Assembly: GCA_006503535.1 (NCBI GenBank)
Contig: QYRS01000007.1
Location: forward strand, 558,001 to 622,000
DNA length: 64,000 nucleotides
Direction: 5' to 3'
Origin: Arthrinium phaeospermum
Lineage: Eukaryota; Ascomycota; Sordariomycetes; Amphisphaeriales; Apiosporaceae
Shown: in pieces, positions 45,848 through 57,431 of the stretch
How positions within the stretch are numbered: position 1 is the stretch's first letter
How the letters are laid out: each line of letters starts with the position of its first letter
Translations under genes and position numbers: made by a program
The notes under the pieces: generated by a model
The model's database searches: none
What the model saw: only the letters and a program-made list of their open reading frames with translations
Told to the model about the DNA's origin: nothing

Positions 45848-46882
45848 ATGCCTCAACTGTTAGGAAAGGAGATTGGCCCCATTGGCTTCGGTCTCATGGT
45901 AAGGAACAAACCCTCACTCTCATGGTTCAGTCAGGTCTAACGAATCAAGGGTCTCACATGGCGCGCCAACCCATGCTCAGAGGAGCAGGCTTTCGAAACC
46001 TTGCGAACAGCACTGAAGAATGGCATGAACTTCTGGAATGGAGGCGAGATCTACGGAACTCCAGAACATAACAGCCTTACCCTTCTGGACCGCTATTTCA
46101 CCAAGTATCCCGAGGATGCCGACAAGGTCGTGCTCAGCATCAAGGGCGGTATGGGCCCATCCGGGTCAGACGGGTCACCCGAAGGCGTCCGGAGATCCCT
46201 CGACAACTGTATCAAGCTCCTGAACGGCCGCAAGAAGATTGATATCTTCGAGTATGCTCGCCGAGACCCCAACACGCCCCTCGAAGTGACCTTTGGCGTC
46301 ATCGACAAGGAATACGTCCAGACTGGCAAGATCGGTGGCATCTCGCTGTCCGAAGTCAAGGCGTCCACTGTGCACGAAGCCGTCAAGATCACCAAGATCG
46401 TGGCTTGCGAGGTGGAACTTTCACTGTTCGCAACCGATGTGCTTGACAACGGTGTCGCGGCTGCTTGCGCAGAGCACGGCATACCTCTCGTTTCTTACTC
46501 ACCCTTGGGCCGCGGCATACTGACGGGACAGATCAAGTCGTTGGACGACATCCCTCAGGATAGCATGCTGCGCCACTTCCCCCGGTTCCAGCCCGATACG
46601 TTCCCCATCAACATTCAGCTGGCGCGCCAGGTCGAGGAAATGGCCAAGAAAAGGGGCTGCACCCCGGCCCAGCTGGCAATCAACTGGACCAGGGCCGTGT
46701 CTAAGCGACCTGGCATGCCCGTGGTCGTTCCGATTCCCGGTGCCACAACGGCTGACCGAGTAAACGAGAACGCCAAAGTGGTGGAGCTGTCTGAGCAGGA
46801 CATGAAGGAGCTAGATGAGACTCTGAGCAAATTCACGCCCGCTGGTGCACGATACCCTCCTTCTATCCCCATGGAGGGCTAG
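45848..46882 (+). CDS. Aldo-keto reductase, pyridoxal reductase-like
   Basis: Exons 45848-45898 and 45950-46882 encode 327 residues; the intron is 51 nt, phase 0. The beginning, MPQLLGKEIGPIGFGLM, and the second exon's GLTWRANPCSEEQ and NFWNGGEIYG are typical of the AKR family that includes fission-yeast pyridoxal reductase. Tyr52 (in GEIYG) and Lys82 (in LSIKGG) are the expected catalytic pair. The Arg in EYARRD sits where AKR8 members have ARxD. Later motifs are GISLSEVKASTVHEA, CEVELSLFATDVL, YSPLGRG and VVPIPGATTADRVNEN (NADPH binding). It would reduce an aldehyde or ketone with NADPH in the cytosol; vitamin B6 is only one option. Confidence 0.9.
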
Positions 46883-48090
46883 GTTAGGAGCTCAAGACTG
46901 TGTGTGCATAGTCTATTTGTAACCGTTAGCTTCAAATAAAACAAGTTGGGTTCAAGTAAAGCTGGCCAAGTGATGTTCTGATCAGGTCAAGAGAGTTATC
47001 CACGTTTTAGATCCAAGGAAACATCCGAGGACTATCCATAGAGGATCTTTTCAGAATTGCAGAATTCTTGTTGGTAGTCATCATAGAACTGGGAGATGGG
47101 AAAGAAATGCAGCAGCATGAACTTACATAAGATTAGTAGTACTCCTCACACGAAGTTGGCTACGGCTGGATTGGCCATTGAGCTGGTTTCTAGCAGGTAG
47201 ATTCATAGGTATTGTCAGCTCTGCTGTTGTGGGAGTTGAGAGGAAGAGTGCAAATCCATGGCCTAGGAAATGAGATGTTCAGATTTTAACCCAACGCGAC
47301 CGACCCCACCGTGACCAGCCGCTTAAACCCCACTGTTGGCTGTCACCTACCACAGCCAAGACAGTAAAGTCTCGCAAAGCTTCAACGATCAATTTGTCAC
47401 GGGCAATCGATTACTCTACTACTTGGAACTCTTCAGATCTATAATTGGTGTACCTACATGATAGGCGCCCAAGGCTCACAGTACTGGTTGTGAAACAAAT
47501 GGAACAGAATAAAATGATAACGCATCCGACCCAATGCATGCATCTGTCAAGCCCAATGGCAATATAAGTCGTTTTCTTGTCAAGGCTGTGTTATGCTGTA
47601 TGTGCTGCATGTCATGTAACATGCCGTCCAATATCTCACATTGGGCATCAGATATGAACTTGGGAGAATGGCCAAGCTATTGGAAGACCCGATTGTGATC
47701 CGGGCGTGTGACTTTGATCAATGCATAGGCATACTGAAGGAATCGTATTTCGATAGTCGACATCACAAGTCTGCAATTCGAACTCTCGTCTCGTCCCATC
47801 CCGTCTGTTTTGTTTTGTGTGACATGGCCTTTCTCTGACTTGAAGATCTCTGTGGCACAAGCCAATCAAAGATCTTTTGTTACTTGACAGCTCAGTCCAG
47901 ATCGATCGGTCTAATGCAGGGCGATGGTTATTAAACTCTCGGTAATATGGCGAAAGTCCGGAGTGCAGCTCTTGCCGCAACTACCGCCAAAACTTGGTGA
48001 CGATTTGGTTCTTCGCACTTTGGAATAATTGCTTTCTCAACTTTCAGACAAATCCTCGTAGGCCCTTAAAGTACAAGTAAAGAAGTGAAA
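46883..48090. other. Intergenic
   Basis: 1.2 kb between two plus-strand genes. Short frames near 47641-47980 show no family feature. I see nothing else. Confidence 0.4.
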
Positions 48091-49135
48091 ATGGTGCCCC
48101 CATTGATCACGTTGGAAGAGCACTTCCTCTCCGAAGAAGCCGACGATTTGAAGGCGCTGTACTCGGAGCAGTTGGGCAACATTCCTGGGCTCGCCGAGAA
48201 GCTGGCGGACATCGGCCCAGTCCGGCTCAAGTCCATGGACGAGACCAACATCGCCATCCAGGTCGTCTCCCACGGACCGGGCGCCATGCGCGCGTCGCAG
48301 TGCCAGGCCGCCAACGACCAGCTCGCCGCCGCGATGCGGGCGCACCCGGACCGCTTCGCCGGCTTCGCGGTGCTGCCCATGGCGGACCCCGACGCGGCCG
48401 CGCAGGAGCTGACCCGCTGCGTGCGGGAGCTCGAGGGCTTCGTCGGGGCCCTCGTCGACAACCGCGCCGGCAACGGCTACTACGACGCGCCCGCGTACGA
48501 CTGCCTCTGGCGGACCGCCCAGGACCTCGACGTGCCCATCTACCTGCACCCCACCTGGCCGACCCCCGAGCAGACGGATCTGCTCTACACGGGCAACTTC
48601 GCCAAGTCGGCGACGCTGAGTCTCAGCGCGTCCGGGTGGGGTTGGCATTCGGACGTCGGGCTGCACATTCTGCGCCTCTTCGCGGCAGGGACGTTTGACC
48701 GGTTTCCGCGGTAAGCATTGTAGAGCCAGCCCGCCCGTGACAAGCATCGCTGACATCGAGCGTCATAGCCTGAAGATCATCGCGGGCCACATGGGCGAGA
48801 TGCTGCCGTTCATGCTGCATCGCATCATACAGCTGTCGCCGCGGTGGGGCCAGCGCGAGCGCCTCTTCCGCGAGGTGTACGACACCAACCTATGGATCAC
48901 CACCAGTGGGGTCTGGAGTATCGACCCGATGGCGACCATTCTACGGAACACCAAGATTGAGAGGATCCTCTACTCGGTCGACTACCCCTTCGCTAAGAAC
49001 GAGGACGGGCTCCGGTTCATGCACGATCTGGAAAAGAGCGGGTGGGTGACACCCGAGCAGCTGGAGCGCATTGCGTACAGGAATTCGGAGGATCTACTGA
49101 AGCTTAAAGTCACCAATAACATGGCCCGAAATTGA
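48091..49135 (+). CDS. Amidohydrolase-family aromatic decarboxylase (dihydroxybenzoate type)
   Basis: Exons 48091-48710 and 48769-49135 encode 328 residues; the intron is 58 nt with GTAAGC and TAG, phase 2. I chose the ATG at 48091 over a GTG two codons upstream. LITLEEHF at the start provides Glu9 and His11, metal ligands in gamma-resorcylate and 2,3-dihydroxybenzoate decarboxylases. Further ligands are His153 (YLHPTWP), His214 (AGHMGE) and Asp278 (YSVDYPF). This is the ACMSD/LigW-type barrel, about 330 residues, a good length match. It would remove (or, in reverse, add) a carboxyl group on a phenolic acid. The exact substrate is not inferable. An AKR lies 1.2 kb upstream on the same strand. 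Confidence 0.9.
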
Positions 49136-51470
49136 GATTTACATGCACCTATGTAGTTGTTTAACACGACTCGTTCAATGCCATCCACCCCGTCCCGCCA
49201 GCCTCAGATTATATTTAAAAGTTGGTTGAGAGAGCCCCCCATTTTCAATAAGTTCCATGTTTACATCAGCATCTTAGTCAGGGCACTTACGGCCGGCACT
49301 TGCAGCTGTGGGTAATGCCTTGATCCGTCAAGTTGAAACAGGTCCGGAGGCATTCCCGTATTTGCGCTTCCCTCCTCCCTGCATATCTCCTTTCTCCGAG
49401 CTGGGGCATTCCTGTGAGAAATCGAGAGCTGAGCTTGTTTGCGCAAGGTTCCCATGTGGAAACATCTCCCTCCCATCGCAACATTATGCCAGGCGACGGA
49501 GCCATCCATCTTAGCGTTCCGCTGCCGTAACTCAGTATCAAGCGAGGCCGATGGTTTGATTTGCGGTTGACCCCGTTTGGTGGGTTTATTTAGCCAGGAG
49601 GCCCAGGGCCTAAGACTATTGAATGGAACGTTCGGTAGTACGGTAGCGTAGTAAGCCCCCGCGTAGACCATCGCCATTGTTGTGTGGTCAGATACGAAGA
49701 GAGTGCCCATGCTACCATGGGAATCATCGGCATGCAATAATGCCTGCTACTACTACTCTCGGGAGCAGGCACGCAAGAGGAGTGGGTGTGGTTGCTGTAA
49801 GTGCCAGGTTTATTGCGCCGCCAACAGATATGTAACATTGAATATTCATTGGCATTAATCAATAGCAAACAGGTGCTTGGACATATGCTGGGCAACAAGG
49901 TCCCAATCTCCTCACTTGCACACCCTCAAAAGTCAGAAATCGGAGCTGGCGGCCGTGGCGCGTAGATGAAATCGTTCAGTAGCAGCAGCATCAGCAGGGT
50001 TCCTGGAAAACATTCAGCCCGAGAATGCACGCAATGCCTTCGTTCTGACATGCAGCAGATAGGAACCCGGATGCCAAAAAGCACTCTGAGCGGTTTGAAT
50101 CCCTTTCCTTCTCTAACCGGTTTGTAACCCTGATCATGCATTAGATTGGTTCGTACCTAACAGCCGGCACCTTATGCACTAAAGTGCGTGGGAATGGATG
50201 GGTCATGCCGCATTGTGAGCTCATAAAAACCATCTCAATTCATCTCGTGTAGAACCCAACCCGTCTCCAGCATGGCTGATTAAGAGGGACGAGTGCATCT
50301 CCACAAGTGAAAAGGAATGTCCCGTCCGGGCTATGAAGAAAAAGCCACCCAGGTCGCCGAGCTTAGCTGTGCGACTGCTACCAGAAAAAAAAAACAAATT
50401 TGAGGAATTGCCGGAGCTGGTGAGATTCGAGAACCCGAACTTGGGGCATTGTGAGAGAAAGTCGACCCTACGAGGAAAACGTTTCAAGGCATCTTGCCCA
50501 GATCGAGACTAGCATTGCTCCGAATAGTTAAATAACTCGTAAGTGCAATTACGATCCAGGCACCCAAGGCTCAGCAAAGGCCAGAAACTGAGCTGGGCCG
50601 GCGGGTCTGCGGGCCAAGACCAGGAACTGAGAACGTGCGTAGAGGGGTCACCCATTGCAATATCCTTCCTTTGTCCTCTTCCTTGCCGCTTCCAATCAGA
50701 CTGGATGAAAAGCGACTGGGATACACCCCCGTCTGCAGCGGGCCCCATCGTCCAACGACTTGTTGCTTGAACACCCAATCACGGGGCTCCTTGAACCTGC
50801 AAATCTCCAGATAGCACTGCCAGGCCCTCTCCGACAGCAGACTGGAAAGGTGTGGGAGATCATCCCCTATCAGGACTCGGGATCGCGTAGAGTTGGCAGA
50901 CTGCGAGACTTCGTCCGTCCGTTTGCATTCCCTTCCTTTTCCGACCAGGGCCTCCAACAATATGCCAATGCGATTCGAATAGCCTCAGAGCTTCAGACCT
51001 CGAGTTTGCATCGTGCTAGGTTTGCTGCGGCCGCCCACCCAATCTTAGCCTTGTCGAAGCCAGCCAACGTACGTCGACTTTCTCGACTCTGTGAATCGCG
51101 ACCCGTTCTCTTTTTGGACGAGCACCCGGCACCTCCTGCTGGATCTCCCGATACTGCTGTGTTACGCAGTGCCGAATCTGCAACACCGAGAAAAGAAACG
51201 TTATGATTTGACGGCATCCCCGAGAGAGACGCGGCTGTTTGACACATAACAAAATCCGCCTTTATCCACCCCTGACATTTGGGCGAAGGGGCCATCAGCC
51301 GGATCACAGCAAATCGCGTGCGACTTGTCGCACTGTCATTCACTCCCTCGGGCCCAGGACTCAATTCTTGTTCATTTATTTGCGACACGCCTACGGAAAA
51401 GCAAACTTTGTCAGCCCTGCAATTGACACAGACCGCAGCTTCCGGTCGCTCAGTGGGGCCAGTTAGCCAA
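49136..51470. promoter_or_regulatory. Long intergenic region, promoter of the next gene
   Basis: 2.3 kb. A poly-A run at about 50384-50394 and several T/C-rich stretches. Frames such as 50993-51826 on the minus strand are antisense to the next gene or featureless. I see no supported gene. Confidence 0.4.
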
Positions 51471-54173
51471 ATGATTGCCAATATGGCCATGCAGGCAGTA
51501 ACTGACGTATCCAAAGACCGCGGCCATGGCAAGTCGGGGTCAACGAGCTCTGCTCGCTCGATGCCGTACCCGTCGATGCCGGCTTCGCCTACTTTAACCA
51601 ACCCCGACATGATCTTGCCCGACTGGGACCCCGGAAACGTCTCATCGCCCGACAGGTCGCAGTCTCCTCTCATGATGTGGAAAACCGCGAATGGGTTCGA
51701 TATGAACCAGTTCGACCTTGGCGCACCCGCCTTCCCGGCCGCGCCCATCACCCCCACGACTCCCATCATATACGGCAATGGCACCATGCTGTCGGATATC
51801 GGCGAGGTTACCGAGAACGAAAGCACAGTCGGCGGTTATGGTGCGCGCCGGGCGAGTTCCGTCTACAGTCTTCAGCAACCAGAGGCGATGAACGTGGTGT
51901 ACGAGACACTGAGGAAGAAGCATTCGGGGCAGACGATAGTGTCCCGCGACCGCGAGCGGCGTTTCTCGATGGAGTCAACGAGCACTATCACCAACGGAGA
52001 CAACCCTAGAATATTCTCGGATTTCGATGATACGGTCAGCGTTGACGATAGCGTTTTCCAAGGCGATGACGAAGAGAGTAATGCCGCATCGTACGCCTAC
52101 GACGAAGCATCAATGACTGGCGACGAAACCCCTACCACCCAGGAGTTTAGCGAGGTTTTCACTCCTGCGCCCGAAGACCGATACTCGACAGTTCTGAGTC
52201 GAAGGGCTGAACAAATTCTGGCGAATGCGAAAAGGAGGCTCACGGTAAGTGCTGGTGTTTGTTCCGCATGCGCTGGGAGTCAGTTGACTAATTGTCATCA
52301 ACAGACGATGGAAGGAAACCTTAACCGTGCCAGAACGTCCATGTCTTCGTATGGATCAGACTCTACGCCTTCGCCAGGTTTCCAACGACCTGCCACCGCG
52401 GTACACAGCAACAATGAATCTGGCGCGACGAAAAACCCCCGCGGGCACAGCCGTATATCGAGCGAGAATAACGTTCCGACCGAGGTCCGGGCAGCTCCGG
52501 TGTTCTCTCCTCGGGCATCCAGCGCGATGGGTACAGCTGGTGGCTACAGGCGGCCCCTGAAAGGCTCTCGAAGCGCTGAATACATGCCGGCAGAAGACCC
52601 CTTTTTGGAGGAGGAGGAGGACCTCCCGCAGGCCTCTCCGCTATATGGCAACACATCGTTCGCTAAGAGCAAGGCTTCATTACATGACCCAAAAATTATC
52701 CTGGAACCTTTGGACGAGGATGAAATGCCCCAAGAGCCCGAAAACGTCCGAGCTAGCATCGAGAGTTCCAAGCTCGAATCATTTCTAAGCCCCACGTTTG
52801 GCTCGTTTAACGAAAAGGGATTGAGGAGATCGGCCTCTACCGCCCAGATGCGAGAGCTGAAGGACCATATGACAGACCTCAAAGGGCGACTCTCTGCTCT
52901 TCGAGACCAAGCTCGTGAGGACAACATGAAACGGCGGAGTCTCTCAAGTCTGCGCACGCCAAGTCCATTCACTCACGCTCGAGTCGAACAATGGTACACA
53001 GCTGCCAACACCCTGGAAGAGGAGGCGGACGCATCGAGTGAGAACGCGGCGTCGTTGGATGGCAAAACGACTCCTGCTGAAACGGACGGTATCAAGCCTA
53101 GGGTCGTTAGCCAACTGACAGACGAGGATTCGATTTACACTAACCTTGAAGATCCGTCCTCCCCAAGGACAAAGCTTACTCCGGCCGAGATACACATTCA
53201 ATCGCCGAGCAAAACAGGGCTTGAAATTGATGAGGACGACGATTTGAGGACGGAGGACGGTTACGAAGATGTGGCCGGCGACGGATTTGTCGATGTCGTT
53301 GATCTTGACAGCGAAAGTGGCGAGTCGTCTTATCACGATTCCGTCCAGAACCAGATGTCGCATGAAGACCGTGAAGATGCTTTCGATTATGAGCATTTCT
53401 TCTTGCATAGTGCGATGGGAAGCATGACCCAGAGACGGATGCTGCAGCAGGGAAACCGAGACAGCTTCAGCTCCGAGTGTTCGGAAACGTCGGTTGAAAC
53501 TGCTCGCGGGCCTTTGGTGGTCCCCAGGCGCGGACGCAGGCGAGGAAGCGACGCATCCACGTCTACCACCGATTCGTTTGCTACAGCAACCGAGGGAAGG
53601 CTTACAAGGGCGGAGGTTTCAGCTGCTGAAGAGTCCCCTGAGGAGTTCATGCCTGAGAGATCGCGCTCCCATACACCTGAGGGGGCTAAGCGCCTGACGT
53701 TCGGCTTCAACAACATGGCTGACGGCACCAACCTGGATCCCGTGCAGCAGCGCTCTTCTGTTCTCCGGCGTCCCTCGACCAGCGCAGCCGTCTACAAGCA
53801 TCGTCCTGGAGCTGCTTCGATAAGCTCGAATTTTACCAGTCGCAGCGTCCCTGTGGTCCAATCAAGGCCCAATGGCGTTTTGACGCCCGGGGCATCGCCA
53901 AGAGAATCCCCAGATCAGGACCTCAAGCAGATATCCGAGAGCCTTATGAGCGAAACGGCCAGCATCTGCGAAAGTGTCCAAGGCGGTGACCAGGAGGCCA
54001 TGGAAATGCTTCCCAAGGAGGACCAGATTTTGGTGCAACGACTTGTTGCGAGCCTCGGCAAATGCGTGCTCGGTATAACCGAAAATGGCCGGGCAAGCAG
54101 CGAAAGCAGACTCTACCGGCGCCGAATCGACCTCGCCAGAAAAATACTCGAGGGGACGGAACCACGCAACTAA
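51471..54173 (+). CDS. Large disordered Ser/Thr-rich protein, unknown function
   Basis: Exons 51471-52244 and 52305-54173 give 880 residues. The 60-nt intron (GTAAGT...TTGACTAAT...CAACAG) is frame-neutral, and its retention would add 20 residues. The frame is open further upstream only from a TTG, so I used the ATG of MIANMAMQAV. Most of the protein is polar and acidic with many SP/TP phosphosites. One predicted helix (MRELKDHMTDLKGRLSALRD followed by QAREDNMKRRSL) could form a coiled coil near residue 450. Later motifs MGSMTQRRM and ETARGPLVVPRRGRRRG are basic. The C-terminal 60 residues are helical (QILVQRLVASLGKCVLGI). No catalytic domain. It may be a cytoskeletal or polarity scaffold, but that is a guess. 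Confidence 0.8.
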   Translation: MIANMAMQAVTDVSKDRGHGKSGSTSSARSMPYPSMPASPTLTNPDMILPDWDPGNVSSPDRSQSPLMMWKTANGFDMNQFDLGAPAFPAAPITPTTPIIYGNGTMLSDIGEVTENESTVGGYGARRASSVYSLQQPEAMNVVYETLRKKHSGQTIVSRDRERRFSMESTSTITNGDNPRIFSDFDDTVSVDDSVFQGDDEESNAASYAYDEASMTGDETPTTQEFSEVFTPAPEDRYSTVLSRRAEQILANAKRRLTVSAGVCSACAGSQLTNCHQQTMEGNLNRARTSMSSYGSDSTPSPGFQRPATAVHSNNESGATKNPRGHSRISSENNVPTEVRAAPVFSPRASSAMGTAGGYRRPLKGSRSAEYMPAEDPFLEEEEDLPQASPLYGNTSFAKSKASLHDPKIILEPLDEDEMPQEPENVRASIESSKLESFLSPTFGSFNEKGLRRSASTAQMRELKDHMTDLKGRLSALRDQAREDNMKRRSLSSLRTPSPFTHARVEQWYTAANTLEEEADASSENAASLDGKTTPAETDGIKPRVVSQLTDEDSIYTNLEDPSSPRTKLTPAEIHIQSPSKTGLEIDEDDDLRTEDGYEDVAGDGFVDVVDLDSESGESSYHDSVQNQMSHEDREDAFDYEHFFLHSAMGSMTQRRMLQQGNRDSFSSECSETSVETARGPLVVPRRGRRRGSDASTSTTDSFATATEGRLTRAEVSAAEESPEEFMPERSRSHTPEGAKRLTFGFNNMADGTNLDPVQQRSSVLRRPSTSAAVYKHRPGAASISSNFTSRSVPVVQSRPNGVLTPGASPRESPDQDLKQISESLMSETASICESVQGGDQEAMEMLPKEDQILVQRLVASLGKCVLGITENGRASSESRLYRRRIDLARKILEGTEPRN

Positions 54174-55362
54174 TTTCTAATGTTTAACAATTACGCGAAC
54201 TTCCAATCACGTGGGCCTTGGATGGACTCTGGCCACGGCAGATTTGCCTTACACCCACCCCAGCGCTTATGTCTCAGGACAAGATCTCACCCACCTTTCT
54301 ATATCCATTTTCTTTGTTGTCCAAAACCATGTATTATGAGCATGAGACATGCGGAACCGATTCGAAGCCGGCGGCGGAATATCTGTGCTTGTCGTTTGCT
54401 GACAACGGGGGCGGCGGTCTACAAAAATCTCTTTTATTTCCCCCCGGGAGTTCTTGGGCGTCTGAGACGAGACCCTTCCTTGGCTTGACTCTCAACTAGG
54501 CCAAGGGGGAAAACGGCGCAGAACGCTGTTGATTTATCCTTATATTCTTCGATACCCTGGGTTATGGAGCAAGCACCGCTATTTTATCTGAATAGCCTCG
54601 CACCTATCCAAATGTATTTAGTCTCTACGGCTCTCTTCCTGCAACTGTAGCATATAACCTATGGAAATTACCCACCCACTGAGAATGGGGTTCTTCTCAC
54701 AATTTCCAATTGTCGTTGCTGTATATAACTCGAGCTCGAAATGTCTACCTATCAACCATACATGCACTTGACGATTTCATGCCAAGTCAGCCTGATACTG
54801 ATAACAAGACTTGGTGTTGAGGGAGAGACCATGCCGATTGTCTTGGAACATAACCCCACTGACCCTAACCCAGACCCTAACCCAAACCTGGTTAAGCCGA
54901 CGCACCTACTGTACATATGGCAGGTAGGCGGATCTTGGTAGGATTGGTAGATCATTCTTTGCATGATGAACTGCAAGATCGAGTTGCACCAAGATCTGGA
55001 AAGGGTGATCAACTAATAGCACCGCAATAGGCCTGCGATCGTCAAGGTCCTCGCCGATTTTTGATCTCAGAACTCACTATACTTAATATTACACTACTAT
55101 GGCGCCGATGTGCCGCAGTCATGGCTGCCGTGGTTCCAAGCTAAAGCAACGGACTTTAGCCAGGCGCCTTTGGTGGCCTGCGATCAATGACGTATGTTAT
55201 TCGAATCAAGGGGTCATTACATAACAACGATAACAACAATGGACAGCACTGGCCTGCACTTACGATGATTCAAATAGCCGTGTAAGTAGAGACACTCTCG
55301 ATTGCACCGTGGCATAGGCATTGCTCCTTTTGCTTTCGTTCAACATTTCCCAGCCCAGCTTC
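54174..55362. other. Intergenic with telomere-like motif
   Basis: 1.2 kb. CCCTAACCCA occurs twice at about 54862-54883 in the form GACCCTAACCCA, a short match to the fungal telomere repeat. No gene is seen. Confidence 0.4.
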
Positions 55363-57258
55363 ATGGCGAGTGCATCGTTCGATCGGGACATAGAGAGAGA
55401 TAGTGCTACCGCACCCATGGCTCAGAACGGGCACCAGAACGGGGGTCAACATGGCCCCAAAGACGGCCAGCCCAAGAGAGTCCTCATCGTCGGCGCTGGA
55501 GCTGCTGGTATGTCGGCAGCGTACCATTTGACGCAACAGCCCGGCAAGTTTGATGTCACCTTGATCGACGCCGTGGACTACTGCGGCGGGCAGGCCTTCT
55601 CCATCCCGCTGGACAAGGACCGGCACGGCGCGTCGTGGTGCAACCAGGGCGTCCAGGGCGGCTCCTACATCTTTCATCACACGGCCACCATGTTCGCGCG
55701 GCAGGGGTACCGCGCCGACCCGGTGGACCTGCAGGTCTCCTTCGGCAAGGACGACCAGTTCTGGACCAACGTCTTCCCCACGCAGCTGATCGCGCGGCAC
55801 CAGAAGGAGGTTGGCCGCCTGGTGACGTACCTCAAGATCATGCGCTGGTTCGAGGTCCTCTTCGCGCTGCTGCCGCTCCGGCTCGTCTTCAAGCTCGGCG
55901 GCTTCTCCGACGAGTTCACCAACACCATTGCCCTGCCCATGACGGCCCTGTTTCTGGGGACGGGCAACGCCACCCCCGAGGTCCCCGCCATCATGTTCGA
56001 GCGCCTCTGCACCTCGCCCACCTACGGCATGTGGTACAAGCCCGACAAGCACACCGTTGTCAGCAACCAGCCGCCCATGATCGTATTCCCCAAGCTGTCC
56101 GACTTCTACAGCACCTGGAAGGACGACCTCGTGGCCCGCGGCGTCACCGTCCGGCTGTCCACCGAGCTGACCGAGATTGTCAAACGCGACAAGAAGCACG
56201 GCGTCGTGGTCCGGCTCAAGCCCCGCACCCCGGCGCCTGACCACCACAACCCCGCGGGCGGCGACCCCGAGGAGCCCGCCGGCGAGGAGACGTTCGACGA
56301 GCTCATTCTCTGTTGTTTGGCCGACACGGCCAAGAAGGTGCTGGGCAAGACGGCGAGCTGGCGGGAGAAGAAGGTGCTGGGCTCGGCCAAGTTCAGCGAC
56401 GACATCACCATCACGCACAACGACGCCAACTACATGAAGCGGCACTACGAGAATTTCTACCGCGAGGACCTGGCCGTGGCCAAGACGCAGACCGGCAAGG
56501 ATGTGGAGGACTACCAGTCGCGCCTGGACTGGGCCGCGGACAAGTTCCGCCCCATGTACTACATTAAGATGTACCCGTCGGACCGGTCCAAGCTGGAGAT
56601 GTGCTTCGACACGACCAACTACCAGAGCCAGTTCCCGGAGCGGGTGCCGTTCGAGCAGCACGTCTTCCAGACCATCTACCTGAACAAGGCGCGCGACGCG
56701 CACCTGTGGTCCGACGGCGAGATCGCCGAGGACAAGATCATCCGCAAGGATTGGTGGCACCAGCTGTGCCACAGCTATACTCACTACCTCTTCGTCGTGC
56801 CCTGGGTCATGTTCCTGCAGGCCAAGCGCCACGTCCGCTTCGCCGGCTCCTGGACCCTCGTCAACGCCCACGAGGTCGCCATCCTGTCCGGCCTCGCCGC
56901 CGCCGTCGACCTCGGCGCCGAGTACCCCGAGGACCTCGAGCACGACCGCTTCGCGTTCCTCGTCTTCCGGCTGTACTACCTGCTGGCGTACGGCAAGTGG
57001 TACCGCCGCCGCTACACATCGGCTAAGAACAAGAAGCTGCAGGCGCAAAGGGCCAAGGAGGATAACAGCAGCGGTGGGGATGGGTTGAGCCAGAAGGCTA
57101 GGGATGGTCAGAGCTGGGCTACCGGCCTCTACGGGAGCGTTTACAAGGGACCCGGTGTGTCGGAGACGCCGCGGTCTGTCTGGAAGGAGGATATTAAGAA
57201 GGGACTTAGCACGGGCAATCTGGCCGAGAAGAACGCGCCGGGTCGGAGCCAGCCGTGA
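55363..57258 (+). CDS. FAD-dependent amine oxidase-type oxidoreductase
   Basis: A single exon of 631 residues from the ATG at 55363 (the frame upstream begins only at a TTG). After a polar start comes the FAD-binding VLIVGAGAAGMSAAYHL (GxGxxG at about residues 44-49), then VTLIDAVDYCGGQAFSI, the acidic end of strand 2. The middle contains FPKLSDFYSTWKDDLVARG and LSTELTEIV, and the C-terminal half has LFVVPWVMFLQAKRH and FAGSWTLVNAHEVAILSG (the FAD GxW/GE-type region of NAD(P)-binding amino-oxidase proteins). It ends in a basic tail. Such proteins oxidise amines, carotenoids or related substrates; the substrate is not inferable here. Convergent with the GH27 gene, 173 bp away. Confidence 0.88.
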   Translation: MASASFDRDIERDSATAPMAQNGHQNGGQHGPKDGQPKRVLIVGAGAAGMSAAYHLTQQPGKFDVTLIDAVDYCGGQAFSIPLDKDRHGASWCNQGVQGGSYIFHHTATMFARQGYRADPVDLQVSFGKDDQFWTNVFPTQLIARHQKEVGRLVTYLKIMRWFEVLFALLPLRLVFKLGGFSDEFTNTIALPMTALFLGTGNATPEVPAIMFERLCTSPTYGMWYKPDKHTVVSNQPPMIVFPKLSDFYSTWKDDLVARGVTVRLSTELTEIVKRDKKHGVVVRLKPRTPAPDHHNPAGGDPEEPAGEETFDELILCCLADTAKKVLGKTASWREKKVLGSAKFSDDITITHNDANYMKRHYENFYREDLAVAKTQTGKDVEDYQSRLDWAADKFRPMYYIKMYPSDRSKLEMCFDTTNYQSQFPERVPFEQHVFQTIYLNKARDAHLWSDGEIAEDKIIRKDWWHQLCHSYTHYLFVVPWVMFLQAKRHVRFAGSWTLVNAHEVAILSGLAAAVDLGAEYPEDLEHDRFAFLVFRLYYLLAYGKWYRRRYTSAKNKKLQAQRAKEDNSSGGDGLSQKARDGQSWATGLYGSVYKGPGVSETPRSVWKEDIKKGLSTGNLAEKNAPGRSQP

Positions 57259-57431
57259 GGCTAGTTCGAGTGCACGTCAGGATTTAAGGGGGAAGGACCA
57301 CTCTGGTTTAGACTGTATAATATGCGATGTAATGTAATGATGTAGTAAATGGAGTTGGCAAAATCGATGGTGTATCTCCATGCGTGGAAGAGAGAATCGT
57401 TCCATATTTGAAATACTACAGTCTGTCCTGC

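Noticed and set aside
49261..49737. 158-codon minus-strand frame in a long gap
   Set aside because: No motif and no partner exon, inside the upstream region of the 51471 gene.
55270..57048. 592-codon open frame on the minus strand
   Set aside because: It is antisense to the FAD-dependent oxidase; high third-position GC leaves the opposite strand free of stops. The translation is Val/Gly/Arg-rich without motifs.
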